Positions 35,656 through 45,421 of a stretch of 64,000 nucleotides of DNA are shown in pieces; within the stretch, counting starts at the first letter, position 1; every line of letters begins with the position of its first letter. The stretch comes from DASXQK01 sp963724385 (GTDB lineage: Bacteria > Pseudomonadota > Alphaproteobacteria > Dongiales > Dongiaceae). Both the position numbers and the translations under genes were made by a program. The notes under the pieces were generated by a model. The model worked only from the letters and a program-made list of their open reading frames with translations. It ran no database searches and was not told the origin of the DNA. Location: the NCBI GenBank assembly GCA_963724385.1, contig CAVRUJ010000001.1:1612001-1676000 (forward strand), in the 5' to 3' direction.

Positions 35656-36252
35656 ATGGTCATGCAATCACGTTTATTACGGAGCGATCGTCTATTGCTA
35701 CGTAAATGGAGCGACGAGGATCTCGATCCCTTTGTCGCCCTCTGCTCCGATCCACGAGTTATGCAATATGTCGTCAAACCTCGGGATAGGGCAGCGGTTA
35801 GTGCGTGGATTGACGATGCGCGTTCACACTTCGACCAATTTGGATACGGAATGTGGGTGATTGAATTAGTTGGAATCAGCAAATTCATCGGCTTCACGGG
35901 ACTGAAGACTGTGTCGTATCAGGCGCACTTTACTCCCGCCGTCGAGATAGCGTGGCGGCTTGCCAGTAGCCAATGGGGAAGGGGCTATGCAACAGAAGCT
36001 GCAACTCTGGCACTCGATTTTGGCTTCGGTGAACTCATGTTGGATGAAATTGTCGCCAACACGGCGTCGGACAATTGGAACTCCCGCCGCGTCATGGTGC
36101 GGCTGGGCATGAAAAGAGATCCTCGGGATGATTTCGATCATCCTCTGATGCCGGATGGAGACACTCTAAAGCGACAGGTGCTCTATCGATTACAGAGAAC
36201 TAGGTGGCTCATGTCGCGCAGAGATCAACTGTCTTCACCAACTCAAATCTAA
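35656..36252 (+). CDS. GNAT-family N-acetyltransferase (RimJ/RimL type)
   Basis: A 198-residue acetyltransferase. N-terminal pattern 'LRSDRLLLRKWSDEDLDPFVALCSDP', then 'VEIAWRLASSQWGRGYATEAA' (acetyl-CoA loop with the Q/R-x-x-G-x-G/A motif) and 'IVANTASDNWNSRRVMVRLGM'. Such enzymes acetylate protein N-termini or small molecules. The gene is visibly less GC-rich than its neighbours, a possible sign of transfer. It stands alone. Confidence 0.88.
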   Translation: MVMQSRLLRSDRLLLRKWSDEDLDPFVALCSDPRVMQYVVKPRDRAAVSAWIDDARSHFDQFGYGMWVIELVGISKFIGFTGLKTVSYQAHFTPAVEIAWRLASSQWGRGYATEAATLALDFGFGELMLDEIVANTASDNWNSRRVMVRLGMKRDPRDDFDHPLMPDGDTLKRQVLYRLQRTRWLMSRRDQLSSPTQI

Positions 36253-36359
36253 TTTCCCGAGGCTACACGACGGGGCCTTCTTCGGAAACTACGCCGAAAC
36301 ACGAGTTAGCGATGTCTCCGCCCCGACTCGGGTACACGGCCACCCTCACAATAGCCGGG

Positions 36360-36600
36360 TCTCGTTGGTTGCGGGCCCCCGCAACCATCATCCGAACCTA
36401 CTTCGGTGCCCATGAAAGAGTTGTTCGGTATAGGTGGTATCGCTCTCCCGCTACCATCGTTATTTTCGTCCTCGCAATGGCCATTTGGCGTGGACCTTCG
36501 TCGGTAAGGGTCAGGGCCGCTGCCAGTTCGCCAACAAGCTCAATCTCGAGGTGGCCGTCCTACGAAGAATTGACCGCTGGAGCCTCGCTGCTGGAAGTGG
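36360..36600 (-). pseudogene. Relic of a large serine recombinase, C-terminal end
   Basis: The minus strand reads 'DGHLEIELVGELAAALTLTDE', then 'ARTKITMVAGERYHLYRTTL', and a second degenerate tail 'MMVAGARNQRDPAI'. This is the same C-terminal module as at 14.1 and 55.5 kb, here from a different subtype. The DNA from 36253 to 36773 holds nothing else that I recognise. Confidence 0.6.
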
Positions 36601-36773
36601 AAGCAGTGTTTTGGCGCGGTTGGAGCGATTTCTATCGCTTCTGGTCGCCAGTCCGGCAACGCTCAATGGTCAATCTGCTATCGGCCGCGCTTCGGCAAGC
36701 CAAGTAGGAATAGCCGCATCCGTACCCGGCGCCCTCCCGCGAGACTACCCTTGCGCCTTTCGCGATCTGGCCA

Positions 36774-38813
36774 TCAAACGCGGCTTACCTCGACTTGCGT
36801 GTCGTTGAAGCAGGCCCCTTCTGCGAGATCGGCCTTGAGATCCGCGGACACGAGAGCCGAGATCGTCTGCCCAGTTCGGCTCGTCGAGAGCCATGCGCCC
36901 TTTTCGCTGGCGACAACTCCCACTGGTACGGCGTTGGTCACTTCAAGCGGCAGGATCACCTCACCACGGTCGTTCCACACCCGCACGATGGTGCAATGGG
37001 TGAGGTCGCGTTGCGCAGCGTCCTTGGGATTCATCCGGAGCGAGGGCGCCTCAATCGAACTGGCGAGGTGGCCAAGTGTCGAGGAGATTCGCTTGTCCGA
37101 AGCCGGTGAGATGAGCATCAGAGAATGAGATGCCTGCCGCTCGCGCCATTCCGGCAACAAGGCCGCTGCGCCCCATCGCTTGGCCAGTGTCTCCGACTTG
37201 AGCTCGATCTTGCCCGACGGTGTCGCCGGAAACACGTTCTCGAAAAGGGCCATCGGTTTGCCGTCGGGGCCCGTCATCCGCAACGCCTTGCGAGTGGAGA
37301 TCTGGCTTGGCCGGACGCCCAGCAACCGAGGGTCGGCCCCATCAATGGCATCGTCCATCAACTCTGCGTCGGTGGCTTTGAAGCACGGCTCGTCGAAGCC
37401 GAATCTCGCTGCCAGCCGTCGGAAGATCTCGGTGTTTGGAAGCAACTCGCCAAGGGGCGGGATTACAGCCTCCGCGCGCTGCAGCCACTGGTGGCCATAA
37501 GACGGATAAAGATCGGGGTACTCAAAGTGCGTCGCCGCCGGCAATACCACGTCGCAGTGGGCCATGCTCTCGGTCATGGTCACATCGATTCCCACAGCAA
37601 AGACGTCGGGGCGGGCGAGCCCGCGGCGCATTCGGTTCTGGTCGGGATGCACGACAATCGGGTTGTGGTTGTAGATGAAGAGGGCGCGCAGTGGCGGGTC
37701 GATGTCGTCAGTGACAAGGTGCCGACCGATATCGTTGATGTTGAGCGTGCGTGTCCCCGCGGGTATCAGGTCCGGCCGTTGCAGTTTGGCCGGGGTCTTG
37801 GGAAATGAGTTGCCGGCGCCAAGTACGATGCCGCTGCCCTTGCCAAGTCTGCCAAGCAGCGCCGGCAGCGCAATCGCGGCTCTGATGCTGCTGCCGCCGT
37901 TGCGACCGCGTTCAAGGCCGTTGCCCGGTGCCAGAACGAGAGGATCAGATTCGGCAAGCCAGCGTACGAAGGTGTGGATCTGGCTCTCTTGCAATCCGCA
38001 GGCCGCGGCAGCCCGCGCGGCAGGCCATTGGCGCGCCCGTGCCATGAACTCCTCGAACCCCAGCACGTTCGCGGCAATAAAGGCACCGTCCAATGACCCT
38101 GAACGCTCGAGCTCCGCGGCCACGGACCAGGCCAGGAGGACATCGGTGCCGGGTAGTAGCGCCAAATGCAGGTCTGCTTGCTCGGCGATCTTCGTGCGCA
38201 GCGGATCGACGACCACTAGCTTGCCGCCCGCGCGCTGGGCGTGGCGAATGCATCGGACAAGGTGAACGTTGGCAACGGTTGCGTTGTTGCCCCAGACGAC
38301 ATTGAGCGCCGCATGCTCCGCGAACTCGGGCGGGCATCCTGCGACCGCGCCATAGGTCCCCACCCACGCCTCGCTGCGGACGCCACCACACAGAGCCCGC
38401 CGGTAGAGTTGACTGGCGCCCAGCCTATTGAAAAACCGCGAGGACATGCTGTCGCCGGCGAGGAACCCGTGCGGGCCGGCATAGTTCAGCGGCATTACCG
38501 CCTGCGGTCCCCAGCGGCCAATGACAGCGCTCACACGCTCATGGATCGTGTCCAGCGCCAGGGTCCATGAGATGCGCTCGAATTGCCCGGAGCCTTTGGA
38601 GCCGGTGCGACGTAGCGGATGGAGGAGGCGATGCGATCCATGCACGAAGTCACCCATGTCCTGGGCGACCTTGTTGCAGATGACACCGGCCGTGTATGGC
38701 GCCGCATCCGAGCCGCGTACTTTGACGATGCGGCCGTCCTCTACGCTGACGGTGAGGCTACAGGTATCGGGACAATCGAAGGTACAGACGCTAGGGCGTT
38801 CGTCGATGCCCAT
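36774..38813 (-). CDS. Molybdopterin-dependent oxidoreductase (BisC/FdhF-like)
   Basis: A 679-residue enzyme of the DMSO-reductase superfamily. The N-terminal [4Fe-4S] site is Cys10-x3-Cys14-x3-Cys18-x27-Cys46. Cys142 in 'RALCGGVRSEAW' is a candidate molybdenum ligand. Cofactor-binding motifs 'VWGNNATVANVH', 'VVVDPLRTKIAEQADLHL' and the C-terminal dinucleotide-binding domain ('MLISPASDKRISSTLG') are present. There is no twin-arginine signal, so it is probably cytoplasmic. The substrate is unknown; no electron-transfer subunit is adjacent. Confidence 0.88.
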   Translation of the reverse strand: MGIDERPSVCTFDCPDTCSLTVSVEDGRIVKVRGSDAAPYTAGVICNKVAQDMGDFVHGSHRLLHPLRRTGSKGSGQFERISWTLALDTIHERVSAVIGRWGPQAVMPLNYAGPHGFLAGDSMSSRFFNRLGASQLYRRALCGGVRSEAWVGTYGAVAGCPPEFAEHAALNVVWGNNATVANVHLVRCIRHAQRAGGKLVVVDPLRTKIAEQADLHLALLPGTDVLLAWSVAAELERSGSLDGAFIAANVLGFEEFMARARQWPAARAAAACGLQESQIHTFVRWLAESDPLVLAPGNGLERGRNGGSSIRAAIALPALLGRLGKGSGIVLGAGNSFPKTPAKLQRPDLIPAGTRTLNINDIGRHLVTDDIDPPLRALFIYNHNPIVVHPDQNRMRRGLARPDVFAVGIDVTMTESMAHCDVVLPAATHFEYPDLYPSYGHQWLQRAEAVIPPLGELLPNTEIFRRLAARFGFDEPCFKATDAELMDDAIDGADPRLLGVRPSQISTRKALRMTGPDGKPMALFENVFPATPSGKIELKSETLAKRWGAAALLPEWRERQASHSLMLISPASDKRISSTLGHLASSIEAPSLRMNPKDAAQRDLTHCTIVRVWNDRGEVILPLEVTNAVPVGVVASEKGAWLSTSRTGQTISALVSADLKADLAEGACFNDTQVEVSRV

Positions 38814-39309
38814 GGGGATCTTCTTCCCTATCTGTCGCGATGGTCGCAGAAGCTAGTGCCGCGTCACTAAGGTGCGGGAGCCACAATCTCCGCATTCGAG
38901 TCAACCAGAAAAAACGTAACTCGTGAGCGGTCCGATTGGTAGTCCAGTTTCCGCCATCGTTGCAGTCCATCTCGTCGTGCCGACTACCACCGGCACAATT
39001 TTCGCGGCGGGCCATAAATGGGTAAGAGTCACTGCATCGTGACCTATCGTTGGGGCCTGCTCCCCGCAGTCGGCACGGCGCGCCGAGCGGCCACCAATCT
39101 CTCTAGCACTTGCGTCGATCTGCTGGCGCTATGGTCTTCCCGGCCAGTGGCAAAGAAGCGATGTATTAGACCCCTTGCCGAATGCCGCGCTCTGTAGAAA
39201 CAAGCAGTCGTGTTTGCACTTCTGGCGTCAACTTGAACCCGCCATTGGCAACCTGCGCGTTGCTCCGCATCGTGAGAGAAGTGGTCCCACTTGAACGGGG
39301 CCCAGATGA
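38814..39309. other. Intergenic region without a recognised gene
   Basis: About 500 bp upstream of the molybdo-enzyme gene and downstream of the hydrolase gene, both on the minus strand. It should contain the promoter for the former. No repeat, RNA gene or supported ORF was seen. Confidence 0.4.
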
Positions 39310-40092
39310 CTACGCTCCCCGATGCCGACTCAGGAAATCGAGTATCGGCGGAGCTACCTGGTCGGCAGCTTCGAGCAGGATGGCATGCCGCAGCACCGGC
39401 AGGATGACCAGTTCAGAATTGGGCAGTGCCGCCGCGATCTGCTTGTTGAGTCGCGGGTTGCAGCCTCCGTCGTTCTCGCCAGTGAGCACGAGGCAGGGAT
39501 GCTTGATCTCATGCAGCCAGGGCGACATCTCGGTCTCGGCATAGATGTCGAAGACCGAAAGGAAGACCTCCGGATCTGTGTCGATGACTTGCTTCATGCG
39601 CCGCTCGATGACATCGGGTCGGCGCTGCGCGAATTCCGGCGTGAACCAGCGGTCCTTGAGCGTCTCCAGAACCTGCGGGATGCCCTTGGAGCGCATTGCC
39701 GCAACGACGCCCTTGACCTTGGCGCTGTCGTCCGCCGTGCGGAAGGCAGCGGTGGAATAAAGCCCGAGGGTCAGCACATGCTGCCCATACCTGCGCGCAT
39801 AGGCCGGGCCGATCATGCCACCTAGCGAGTGGCCGGCGAAATGCGCCTTTTTGATGCCGAGCTCGGCCCGGAGCGCCTCCAGGTCCTCGACCAGGTCTTG
39901 GAGGGTGTAAGGCGGCCGAGGCGTAGGCGACATCCCGTGGCCACGCAGGTCGTAACTGATGCAGCGGAACTCCTTCTTGAGGTGCGGCACAAGCCCGGCG
40001 AAGGATGCCCGCGAGGCGCCGATGCCGTGGATGAGGAACAGCGCCGGACCTTCGCCCTCGACCGAGTAAGCGGAACGAACTGGCTTTGCCAT
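39310..40092 (-). CDS. Alpha/beta-hydrolase
   Basis: A 260-residue hydrolase. The oxyanion-hole motif is 'LIHGIGASRAS', the nucleophile Ser89 is in 'FAGHSLGGMIG', and the candidate acid and base are in 'LTGENDGGCNP' and 'PVLRHAILLEA'. It resembles carboxylesterases and enol-lactone hydrolases of the PcaD type. One base separates it from the tautomerase gene upstream, so the two are coupled; an aromatic or lactone-ring catabolic step is a reasonable guess. Confidence 0.88.
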   Translation of the reverse strand: MAKPVRSAYSVEGEGPALFLIHGIGASRASFAGLVPHLKKEFRCISYDLRGHGMSPTPRPPYTLQDLVEDLEALRAELGIKKAHFAGHSLGGMIGPAYARRYGQHVLTLGLYSTAAFRTADDSAKVKGVVAAMRSKGIPQVLETLKDRWFTPEFAQRRPDVIERRMKQVIDTDPEVFLSVFDIYAETEMSPWLHEIKHPCLVLTGENDGGCNPRLNKQIAAALPNSELVILPVLRHAILLEAADQVAPPILDFLSRHRGA

Positions 40093-40093
40093 C

Positions 40094-40294
40094 TCACTTG
40101 TCCGGGTATTTTTCGCGCATCGTCTCGTAGGCGACGACCCAGTCGTCCTTGTCGACCTCGGTGAAGAGGACCTGGAAGGCCTCAGGTCGGCCGCCGCCGG
40201 CGCCCCGGATGAAGCCGTCGACGAGTTCCTTTGCGATCCTCTTCTTCTGTTCGGGCGTGCGGCCCTTGAACATTTCCACTCGGATGGTAGGCAC
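40094..40294 (-). CDS. 4-Oxalocrotonate tautomerase-family protein
   Basis: A 66-residue protein beginning 'MPTIRVEMFKGRTPEQKKRIAKEL'. After removal of Met, the N-terminal Pro is the catalytic base of this family, and an Arg in 'FIRGAGGGRPE' may correspond to the active-site Arg. These enzymes isomerise or hydrate unsaturated keto acids in ring-cleavage pathways. It is coupled to the hydrolase gene, with the flavin-dependent oxidoreductase gene 126 bp away. Confidence 0.88.
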   Translation of the reverse strand: MPTIRVEMFKGRTPEQKKRIAKELVDGFIRGAGGGRPEAFQVLFTEVDKDDWVVAYETMREKYPDK

Positions 40295-40420
40295 GATGCT
40301 CCCCTTGGGTTTCAGTTAAGAAGTTGCGCTGCGACTATCTCGGCTCAGGCGCTGCCCACTTTGGCAGGCGGCATGCCTACGTGGCCCCTCGGTCGCCGCC
40401 ATGAGCGCGTCGATCCGCGG

Positions 40421-41458
40421 TCATGCAGCGATCGTATTGGCGGCTGCGGCCTTGCGAAAATGCGGCATGACCTCTTCGGCGAAGTGGCTCATCATGTCGA
40501 GGGTCATGGACTCCTCCTGCCCGAAGTTGGACGTCGTGATCACTTCATCGATGCCGAGTTCCAGGTAAACGGAGAGCCGGTCGATCATCTCCTCGCGCCC
40601 GCAAACGAGGAGGTTGGAGGCAAGCTCCTCCAGCGTCTGACTGCGGGCAAGCGGACGGATGATGCCCTTGTCGAGGATGCCGGGCCCGCCGAACACATTG
40701 TCAAAGCTCTTGTAGTAGGTGTATGCGCGCTCGGCGATGTGCTGGCGCTCCTTGTCGTTGTGCACCAGGAACACACCGCGTTGCAGGCTGAGCCGCGTGT
40801 CCAGCGGGCGCTCCGCCGCTGCCTTGCCGCGACGGAAGGCGTTGACCTGGTCCATCAGCTGCTGGTGGCTGCCGCCAAGCGGCGTCGTCTGCACGTGATA
40901 GCCGGCTTTCGCCGCGGCCTCGATGCCGGCGGGGTTCATCACCGCCACCAACAGCGGGATGGGGTCTTCCGGCCGCGGCATGATGGTGAGCGCCTCGAAG
41001 GTGTAGCGCGGACTACTCCAGGAAACATCCTCCCTGGTGAGCAGCGCCTCGAGCAGCTTGAGGTCTTCCTCGAACTGCGGCTTGGTCTGGTCGAAGGGAA
41101 CGCCCATCCGTTGCGTCTCGCAGGCGAAGGCGCCTTTGCCGACGCCTAGCATGAGCCGGCCGTCGCACAGAACCTGCGCCTGGACAACCTCGCCGGCAAA
41201 GACGCGCATGTCGTGGAGCGGCAATTGGCACACGGAGGTCATGAGCTTCACGCGGCTCGTGTGCGCCGCGATCTTCACCGCCATCTGCAGGGGGGCGGGA
41301 ATCAGCAGAAGGTTTTGCAGATGGTGTTCCGGAATGCCTACGCCGCGATAGCCCAGCTTCTCCGCCTGCAGCGCCTGGGCGACGACACTCTTGTAGAGGC
41401 GTTTGCCACCCACCGTCGGGTCCAACATGTGGCTGGAAAGGAAGTGGACGAAGTCCAT
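40421..41458 (-). CDS. LLM-class flavin-dependent oxidoreductase
   Basis: A 345-residue bacterial luciferase-like monooxygenase (TIM barrel using reduced FMN). Motifs include 'EKLGYRGVGIPEHHL', 'SRVKLMTSVCQLPLHDMRVFAGE' and 'GRLMLGVGKGAFA'. Together with the neighbouring tautomerase and hydrolase and the divergent LysR gene, it suggests a small oxidative catabolic unit for a ring or carbonyl substrate. A two-component enzyme would need a flavin reductase, which is not in view. Confidence 0.88.
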   Translation of the reverse strand: MDFVHFLSSHMLDPTVGGKRLYKSVVAQALQAEKLGYRGVGIPEHHLQNLLLIPAPLQMAVKIAAHTSRVKLMTSVCQLPLHDMRVFAGEVVQAQVLCDGRLMLGVGKGAFACETQRMGVPFDQTKPQFEEDLKLLEALLTREDVSWSSPRYTFEALTIMPRPEDPIPLLVAVMNPAGIEAAAKAGYHVQTTPLGGSHQQLMDQVNAFRRGKAAAERPLDTRLSLQRGVFLVHNDKERQHIAERAYTYYKSFDNVFGGPGILDKGIIRPLARSQTLEELASNLLVCGREEMIDRLSVYLELGIDEVITTSNFGQEESMTLDMMSHFAEEVMPHFRKAAAANTIAA

Positions 41459-41560
41459 GGGCCGTTCCCCCGAATTGAGCTGCGCGGAGAGTGCCAGCGG
41501 CGGTTATCTTTGAAAAACAAATTATTTTTGCCATAATGTTCGAAATCATCGAATTTAACC

Positions 41561-42400
41561 ATGAACATCAACGAGCTCCGCACGTTCCTCGAGGTAATTG
41601 AGACCGGCAGCCTTGTGGCCGCCTCGCAGCGACTGAACGTCACCCAGTCGACGGTCACTGCCCGCATATCGGCGCTTGAGGAGGAATTGGGCCAGAAGCT
41701 GCTCCACCGCTACAAATCGGGGGCAGAGTTGACCTCCGCCGGCTTCAAGTTTCGCCGATACGCCGAAGTCATGGTGCAGCTTTGGCGGCAGGCACGCTAC
41801 GAGGTGTCACTGCCCAAGAGCTTCGAAGCAGTGTGCAATGTCGGTCTCGAGTTCGACTTGTGGCAAGGGGTTGGCCAGCGCTTCCTCGACCACGTTCGCG
41901 AGCACGTCCCCGGCGTCGTGATAGCGCTCTGGCCCGGGGAGCAACGCCAGATCGACCGCTGGCTCTCGATTGGCCTCGTCGACCTGGCGTTTTGCTATGT
42001 TCCACAAGCGGGTGGGGACTTCACCAGCCGCGTGCTGGTCGACGACCAACTGGTGATGGTTTCTACCGACGAGGACACCAGCACTCAGCTCGGTACGGGC
42101 TACGTCTTCGTTGACCACGGCGACGAGTTCCGCCGTCGCCATGCCGAAGCCTTTGCCGGCGACGTGCCGGCCGCGGTGACCATTGCCGCCTCCGAGTGGG
42201 CCGTTGACCACATCCTGCGTCACGGCGGAACCGGCTATCTACCGCATCGCATCGTTCGCGAGCACATTGCCTCGGGGCGCCTGCACGTAGTCGCTGGTGC
42301 GCCAGTCTTCGGCCGCCGCATCTATGTGGTCGAGAACGCGCGTACCGTGCGCGCCTGGTCTTGGTATGGTGAAGCTCTGGAGGTGCTGGGGCGCCATTGA
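41561..42400 (+). CDS. LysR-family transcriptional regulator
   Basis: A 279-residue regulator. The N-terminal helix-turn-helix is 'LRTFLEVIETGSLVAASQRLNVTQSTVTARISALEEELGQKLLHRY'. The effector domain is somewhat short but complete to 'SWYGEALEVLGRH'. It is divergent from the LLM oxidoreductase gene with a 102-bp AT-richer gap, the standard layout for a regulator and its target. Confidence 0.9.
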   Translation: MNINELRTFLEVIETGSLVAASQRLNVTQSTVTARISALEEELGQKLLHRYKSGAELTSAGFKFRRYAEVMVQLWRQARYEVSLPKSFEAVCNVGLEFDLWQGVGQRFLDHVREHVPGVVIALWPGEQRQIDRWLSIGLVDLAFCYVPQAGGDFTSRVLVDDQLVMVSTDEDTSTQLGTGYVFVDHGDEFRRRHAEAFAGDVPAAVTIAASEWAVDHILRHGGTGYLPHRIVREHIASGRLHVVAGAPVFGRRIYVVENARTVRAWSWYGEALEVLGRH

Positions 42401-42670
42401 CCCCGCCCACGGGGAGGTGGGGGATCGAGGTTTACCGGGTCAGGGGCCATCGGCTGAGGCGAGTAACGCGGCTGCACAACTTCGCTCGCTAGCACATGAC
42501 GCTTCGCGTACATGGCCGCTGAATTGCCGGTGCTATATGATCACCTGTCAATAGCGCCAGCAGCCTTTGCTGAAGCCAGCGTTCTCGCGATGCCACGGGG
42601 GGAGGCGCCGCACTACCCGCGGGGCTTCGCGCCCCGCGCCGTTGCCCCGCCCGCCGGATTGCGCGCCAAA

Positions 42671-43360
42671 CTACTTCTTCTTCAGATAGTTCTGCTCCAA
42701 GAATTTGGATCTGAACTTTTGCGGCGGCGTGAGAATGTCCGGCCGACCCTCCGGCGTGAAGTCCATGAGATTCCAGTACGGCCACACCGTGTCGACATGG
42801 TTCCCGGACAGTTCGGTTCCCCAGAAATGAAAAATCTTTCGATCCTGCTTCCTGAATACATGCATCACCGGCCATTGCATGTCATCCGAGTCGCCCTGGC
42901 ATTTGTAATCGGCCTGATAGGGAGACTGCGATCCGGAAAGCAGCGCAATCTGCGACCATCCCCTTTGTTTGGCCCACGCATTGATTTTATCGGCCGGGGC
43001 CCTGGCAATTGCGGCAAACGCCGCGTTTTGCGTGACCTGATACCAGCTGCGATCGAACCCATCGACCAGCGACGTGCAGGAAGGGCAGGGATTGTCCCAG
43101 TTCGGACCGTACATGAATGAATAGAGCAGCAGGCTGTTCTTGTCCCCGAACAGCTCGGAGAATTTCACGCTCTTTTCTACCTTCCCATCATTGGCCCATT
43201 GGAAGACGTAGTCCTCTTTCAACTGCCCGCCGAGTGGGAGACTGCGGCGCCGTTTGGCCACGGATTTTACCTTGTCCACAAGCTCCTGTTCTTCTTTGAG
43301 CAATGCGTCGCGCGCATCGCGATACTCCCTGCTTTCGTTCGGATACCGTGGTTCGCTCAT
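42671..43360 (-). CDS. DUF899 thioredoxin-like protein
   Basis: A 229-residue protein of the DUF899 family, with thioredoxin-like fold and a CxxC pair in 'GPNWDNPCPSCTSLVDGFD' (about residues 92-95). Start pattern 'YRDARDALLKEEQELVDKVKSVAKRRRSLPLGG' and 'FWGTELSG' near the end are typical. Function unknown, often suggested to be redox-related. The spacing of the two Cys (Cys-Pro-Ser-Cys) is intact. Confidence 0.85.
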   Translation of the reverse strand: MSEPRYPNESREYRDARDALLKEEQELVDKVKSVAKRRRSLPLGGQLKEDYVFQWANDGKVEKSVKFSELFGDKNSLLLYSFMYGPNWDNPCPSCTSLVDGFDRSWYQVTQNAAFAAIARAPADKINAWAKQRGWSQIALLSGSQSPYQADYKCQGDSDDMQWPVMHVFRKQDRKIFHFWGTELSGNHVDTVWPYWNLMDFTPEGRPDILTPPQKFRSKFLEQNYLKKK

Positions 43361-43611
43361 GGTCGTCTCCTCTCCGGAAATTGCCTTGGAGTTTACTCTG
43401 GTCGGGCGACGGGCACAGTGGCAGGCGCGAAACTCGCTTCTCGATACTGCGGTTGGTTGCGGTCGCGAGATACACTTAGCGTCGGATATCGAAATGCTGG
43501 GAGCAACAAGTGTGGCGGGATTCCGATGCAGGCGCCGACCATGGCTGCAGTGCAGCGCCGCTCATGCATCCGGCGGGGTGAAGCAGGCCGTCTGGACGAT
43601 CCGAGATTCCG

Positions 43612-45159
43612 TCAATCGACGCTCAGCCGCGGCGGACGGCGATGCCTCGTCGACTGTTCATAGGCATAAGCATAGGCCAGCAGGTCTCCCTCGCTCCACA
43701 ACCGGCCGACGATGATCAAACTGAACGGCGCGCCAGAGGCGTAGTATCCGGCGGGAACCGTCACGCCCGGCAGGCCGGCGACGTTGATCTCGCTCACCGT
43801 GGTCTCCCGGATCGTTTGTTCCCCATGCAAGGGCGGGAGCTCCTCGTGCATTTGCGGGAACAGGACGGCATCCAGGCCATGGCGCTCGAACACCTCGTCG
43901 AAGCAGTTGAGATAGGCCTCCTTGGCGGCCATGAACTCCGACAGATCCGGCGGACGCGACGGATCGGCGAGGCAGGCGGCAAATTGCGGCAGGCCGTGCA
44001 GATATGCCAACAGGCCATCTTGGCCGAGTACGTCTTGCGCGGCGGTCGCCTTGGCGAATTCGGCGAAGGTCTTGAGGGCGGCATCAGGACCGAGCCGGGC
44101 GAGGTAGCCCGTGAGATCGTATGGCAGCGACTCCATGCCGCGGGCATCGAAGGTGGTGCCGGGCGTTATCGCGGCAAGCTTCGCAAAGCCCGACCCGGCG
44201 AAGGGATCGGCGATTAGGATCGCACCCTGTGCCTCGAGCTCGGACTGCGTGCGGGCGTAGAGCCTGGTCGTCTCCTCGGATAACGGTTGGTCGCGCCAGC
44301 CCGGGCCATGGAGGCCGATACGCTTGCCGGCGAGCGCCGCCTGCTTCAGCTTGGCGGTGTAGCCGCCTCTCGGCCGTTGCCCGACGCCGGCAATGGTCTT
44401 GGGATCCTCGGCCGAATAGCCCGCCAGAACATCGAGACAGAGCGCTGCGTCGCGCACGCATCGGGCGATCGGGCCGACCACGTCGCGGTTGCCGGAAAGC
44501 GGCATCACGCCGGCATTGGGCACGAGGCCCAGGCTCGGTTTGATGCCGACGAGCCCTTGGGCCGAGGCGGGGTTCTGGATCGAGCCGCCGGTCTCCTCGG
44601 CAAGCCCCAGCACGGCCATGCCTGCGGCTACCGCCGTCGCCGTGCCGGCGCTGCTGGCGCCGGGCGCGCGGTCCGGCATGACGGCGTTCAGCGTCGGCCC
44701 GGCCCAGCTGTCGTTGGCATGGGTCCCGCTATGGCTCAGGACCGGTACGTTGGTCTTGCCGAGCAGCACGGCACCGGCCGCGCGCATCCGTGCAACCACC
44801 GGGGAGTCAGCCGCGGGCATGAGATCCACGCCGCCTTTCTTGCCGTAGAGGAGCGACCATCCTCCGGTGGTGGGAAAGCCCAGCATGTCCATCGTGTCCT
44901 TGATCACGACGGGCACGCCGGCGAGCGGCCCCAGGGCCTCGCCCGCGGCGCGGCGTTTGTCGATCGCACGCGCATCGGCGAGGGCTTCGGGATTGAGGAA
45001 GATGATCGCGTTGTACCGCGGGTTGCAGGCTGCGATCCTATCGAGGCTGCCCTCAGTCAGCGTCTCCGCCGTGAAGGCACGGCTCGCAAAGCCGGCTTGC
45101 ACCTGCTCGACGGTGAGTTCGGCGAGGTCGAGGGAGCGGGCGGTGCCGTGATCGTTCAT
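43612..45159 (-). CDS. Amidase-signature family hydrolase
   Basis: A 515-residue amidase of the Ser-cisSer-Lys type. Lys87 is in 'VVIKDTMD', the cis-Ser is in 'PGASSAGTATAVAAG' (169-170) and the nucleophile Ser193 is in 'ETGGSIQNPAS'. The usual 'GGSSGG' is changed to 'GASSAG'. The N-terminus resembles GatA/Asp-tRNA amidase relatives, but no gatB or gatC is near, so it is probably a catabolic amidase. The ATG at 45159 is supported by the normal family start; a longer frame upstream is spurious. Confidence 0.88.
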   Translation of the reverse strand: MNDHGTARSLDLAELTVEQVQAGFASRAFTAETLTEGSLDRIAACNPRYNAIIFLNPEALADARAIDKRRAAGEALGPLAGVPVVIKDTMDMLGFPTTGGWSLLYGKKGGVDLMPAADSPVVARMRAAGAVLLGKTNVPVLSHSGTHANDSWAGPTLNAVMPDRAPGASSAGTATAVAAGMAVLGLAEETGGSIQNPASAQGLVGIKPSLGLVPNAGVMPLSGNRDVVGPIARCVRDAALCLDVLAGYSAEDPKTIAGVGQRPRGGYTAKLKQAALAGKRIGLHGPGWRDQPLSEETTRLYARTQSELEAQGAILIADPFAGSGFAKLAAITPGTTFDARGMESLPYDLTGYLARLGPDAALKTFAEFAKATAAQDVLGQDGLLAYLHGLPQFAACLADPSRPPDLSEFMAAKEAYLNCFDEVFERHGLDAVLFPQMHEELPPLHGEQTIRETTVSEINVAGLPGVTVPAGYYASGAPFSLIIVGRLWSEGDLLAYAYAYEQSTRHRRPPRLSVD

Positions 45160-45421
45160 GATTGGGAGATTCCTTCGGATCAGGTGCCTATCGACATTCG
45201 CCAGGGCCGGCCGGCGGCTAGGCTGCACAAGGTAACCTCCAGCGCGGAGCCTGTGAACAGCATCCGGACAAAGCGCCTGGGGGCCCCGAGTGCCGATCGA
45301 CTGTTGGAGTCCCGCGTGCATTCCTCCTTGTCCATCTTGCCGGCAAGGGTCAAACAGCGCGTGATTCAGATAGGCAAATCGGGCATCTTGGGGATGCGAG
45401 TTCCCGTTCCCCGGTGGGGGC

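Noticed and set aside
36366..36386. GGTTGCGGG/CCCGCAACC palindrome as a stand-alone repeat element
   Set aside because: It falls in the segment encoding 'VAGARN' of the recombinase tail and recurs only with those relics, so it is explained by them.
36204..36808. Plus-strand ORFs after the acetyltransferase gene
   Set aside because: The DNA is better explained as a minus-strand recombinase relic; the plus-strand frames have unlikely composition.
38619..38870. Plus-strand ORF overlapping the start of the molybdo-enzyme gene
   Set aside because: Mostly antisense to a well-supported N-terminal iron-sulfur domain; no ribosome site.
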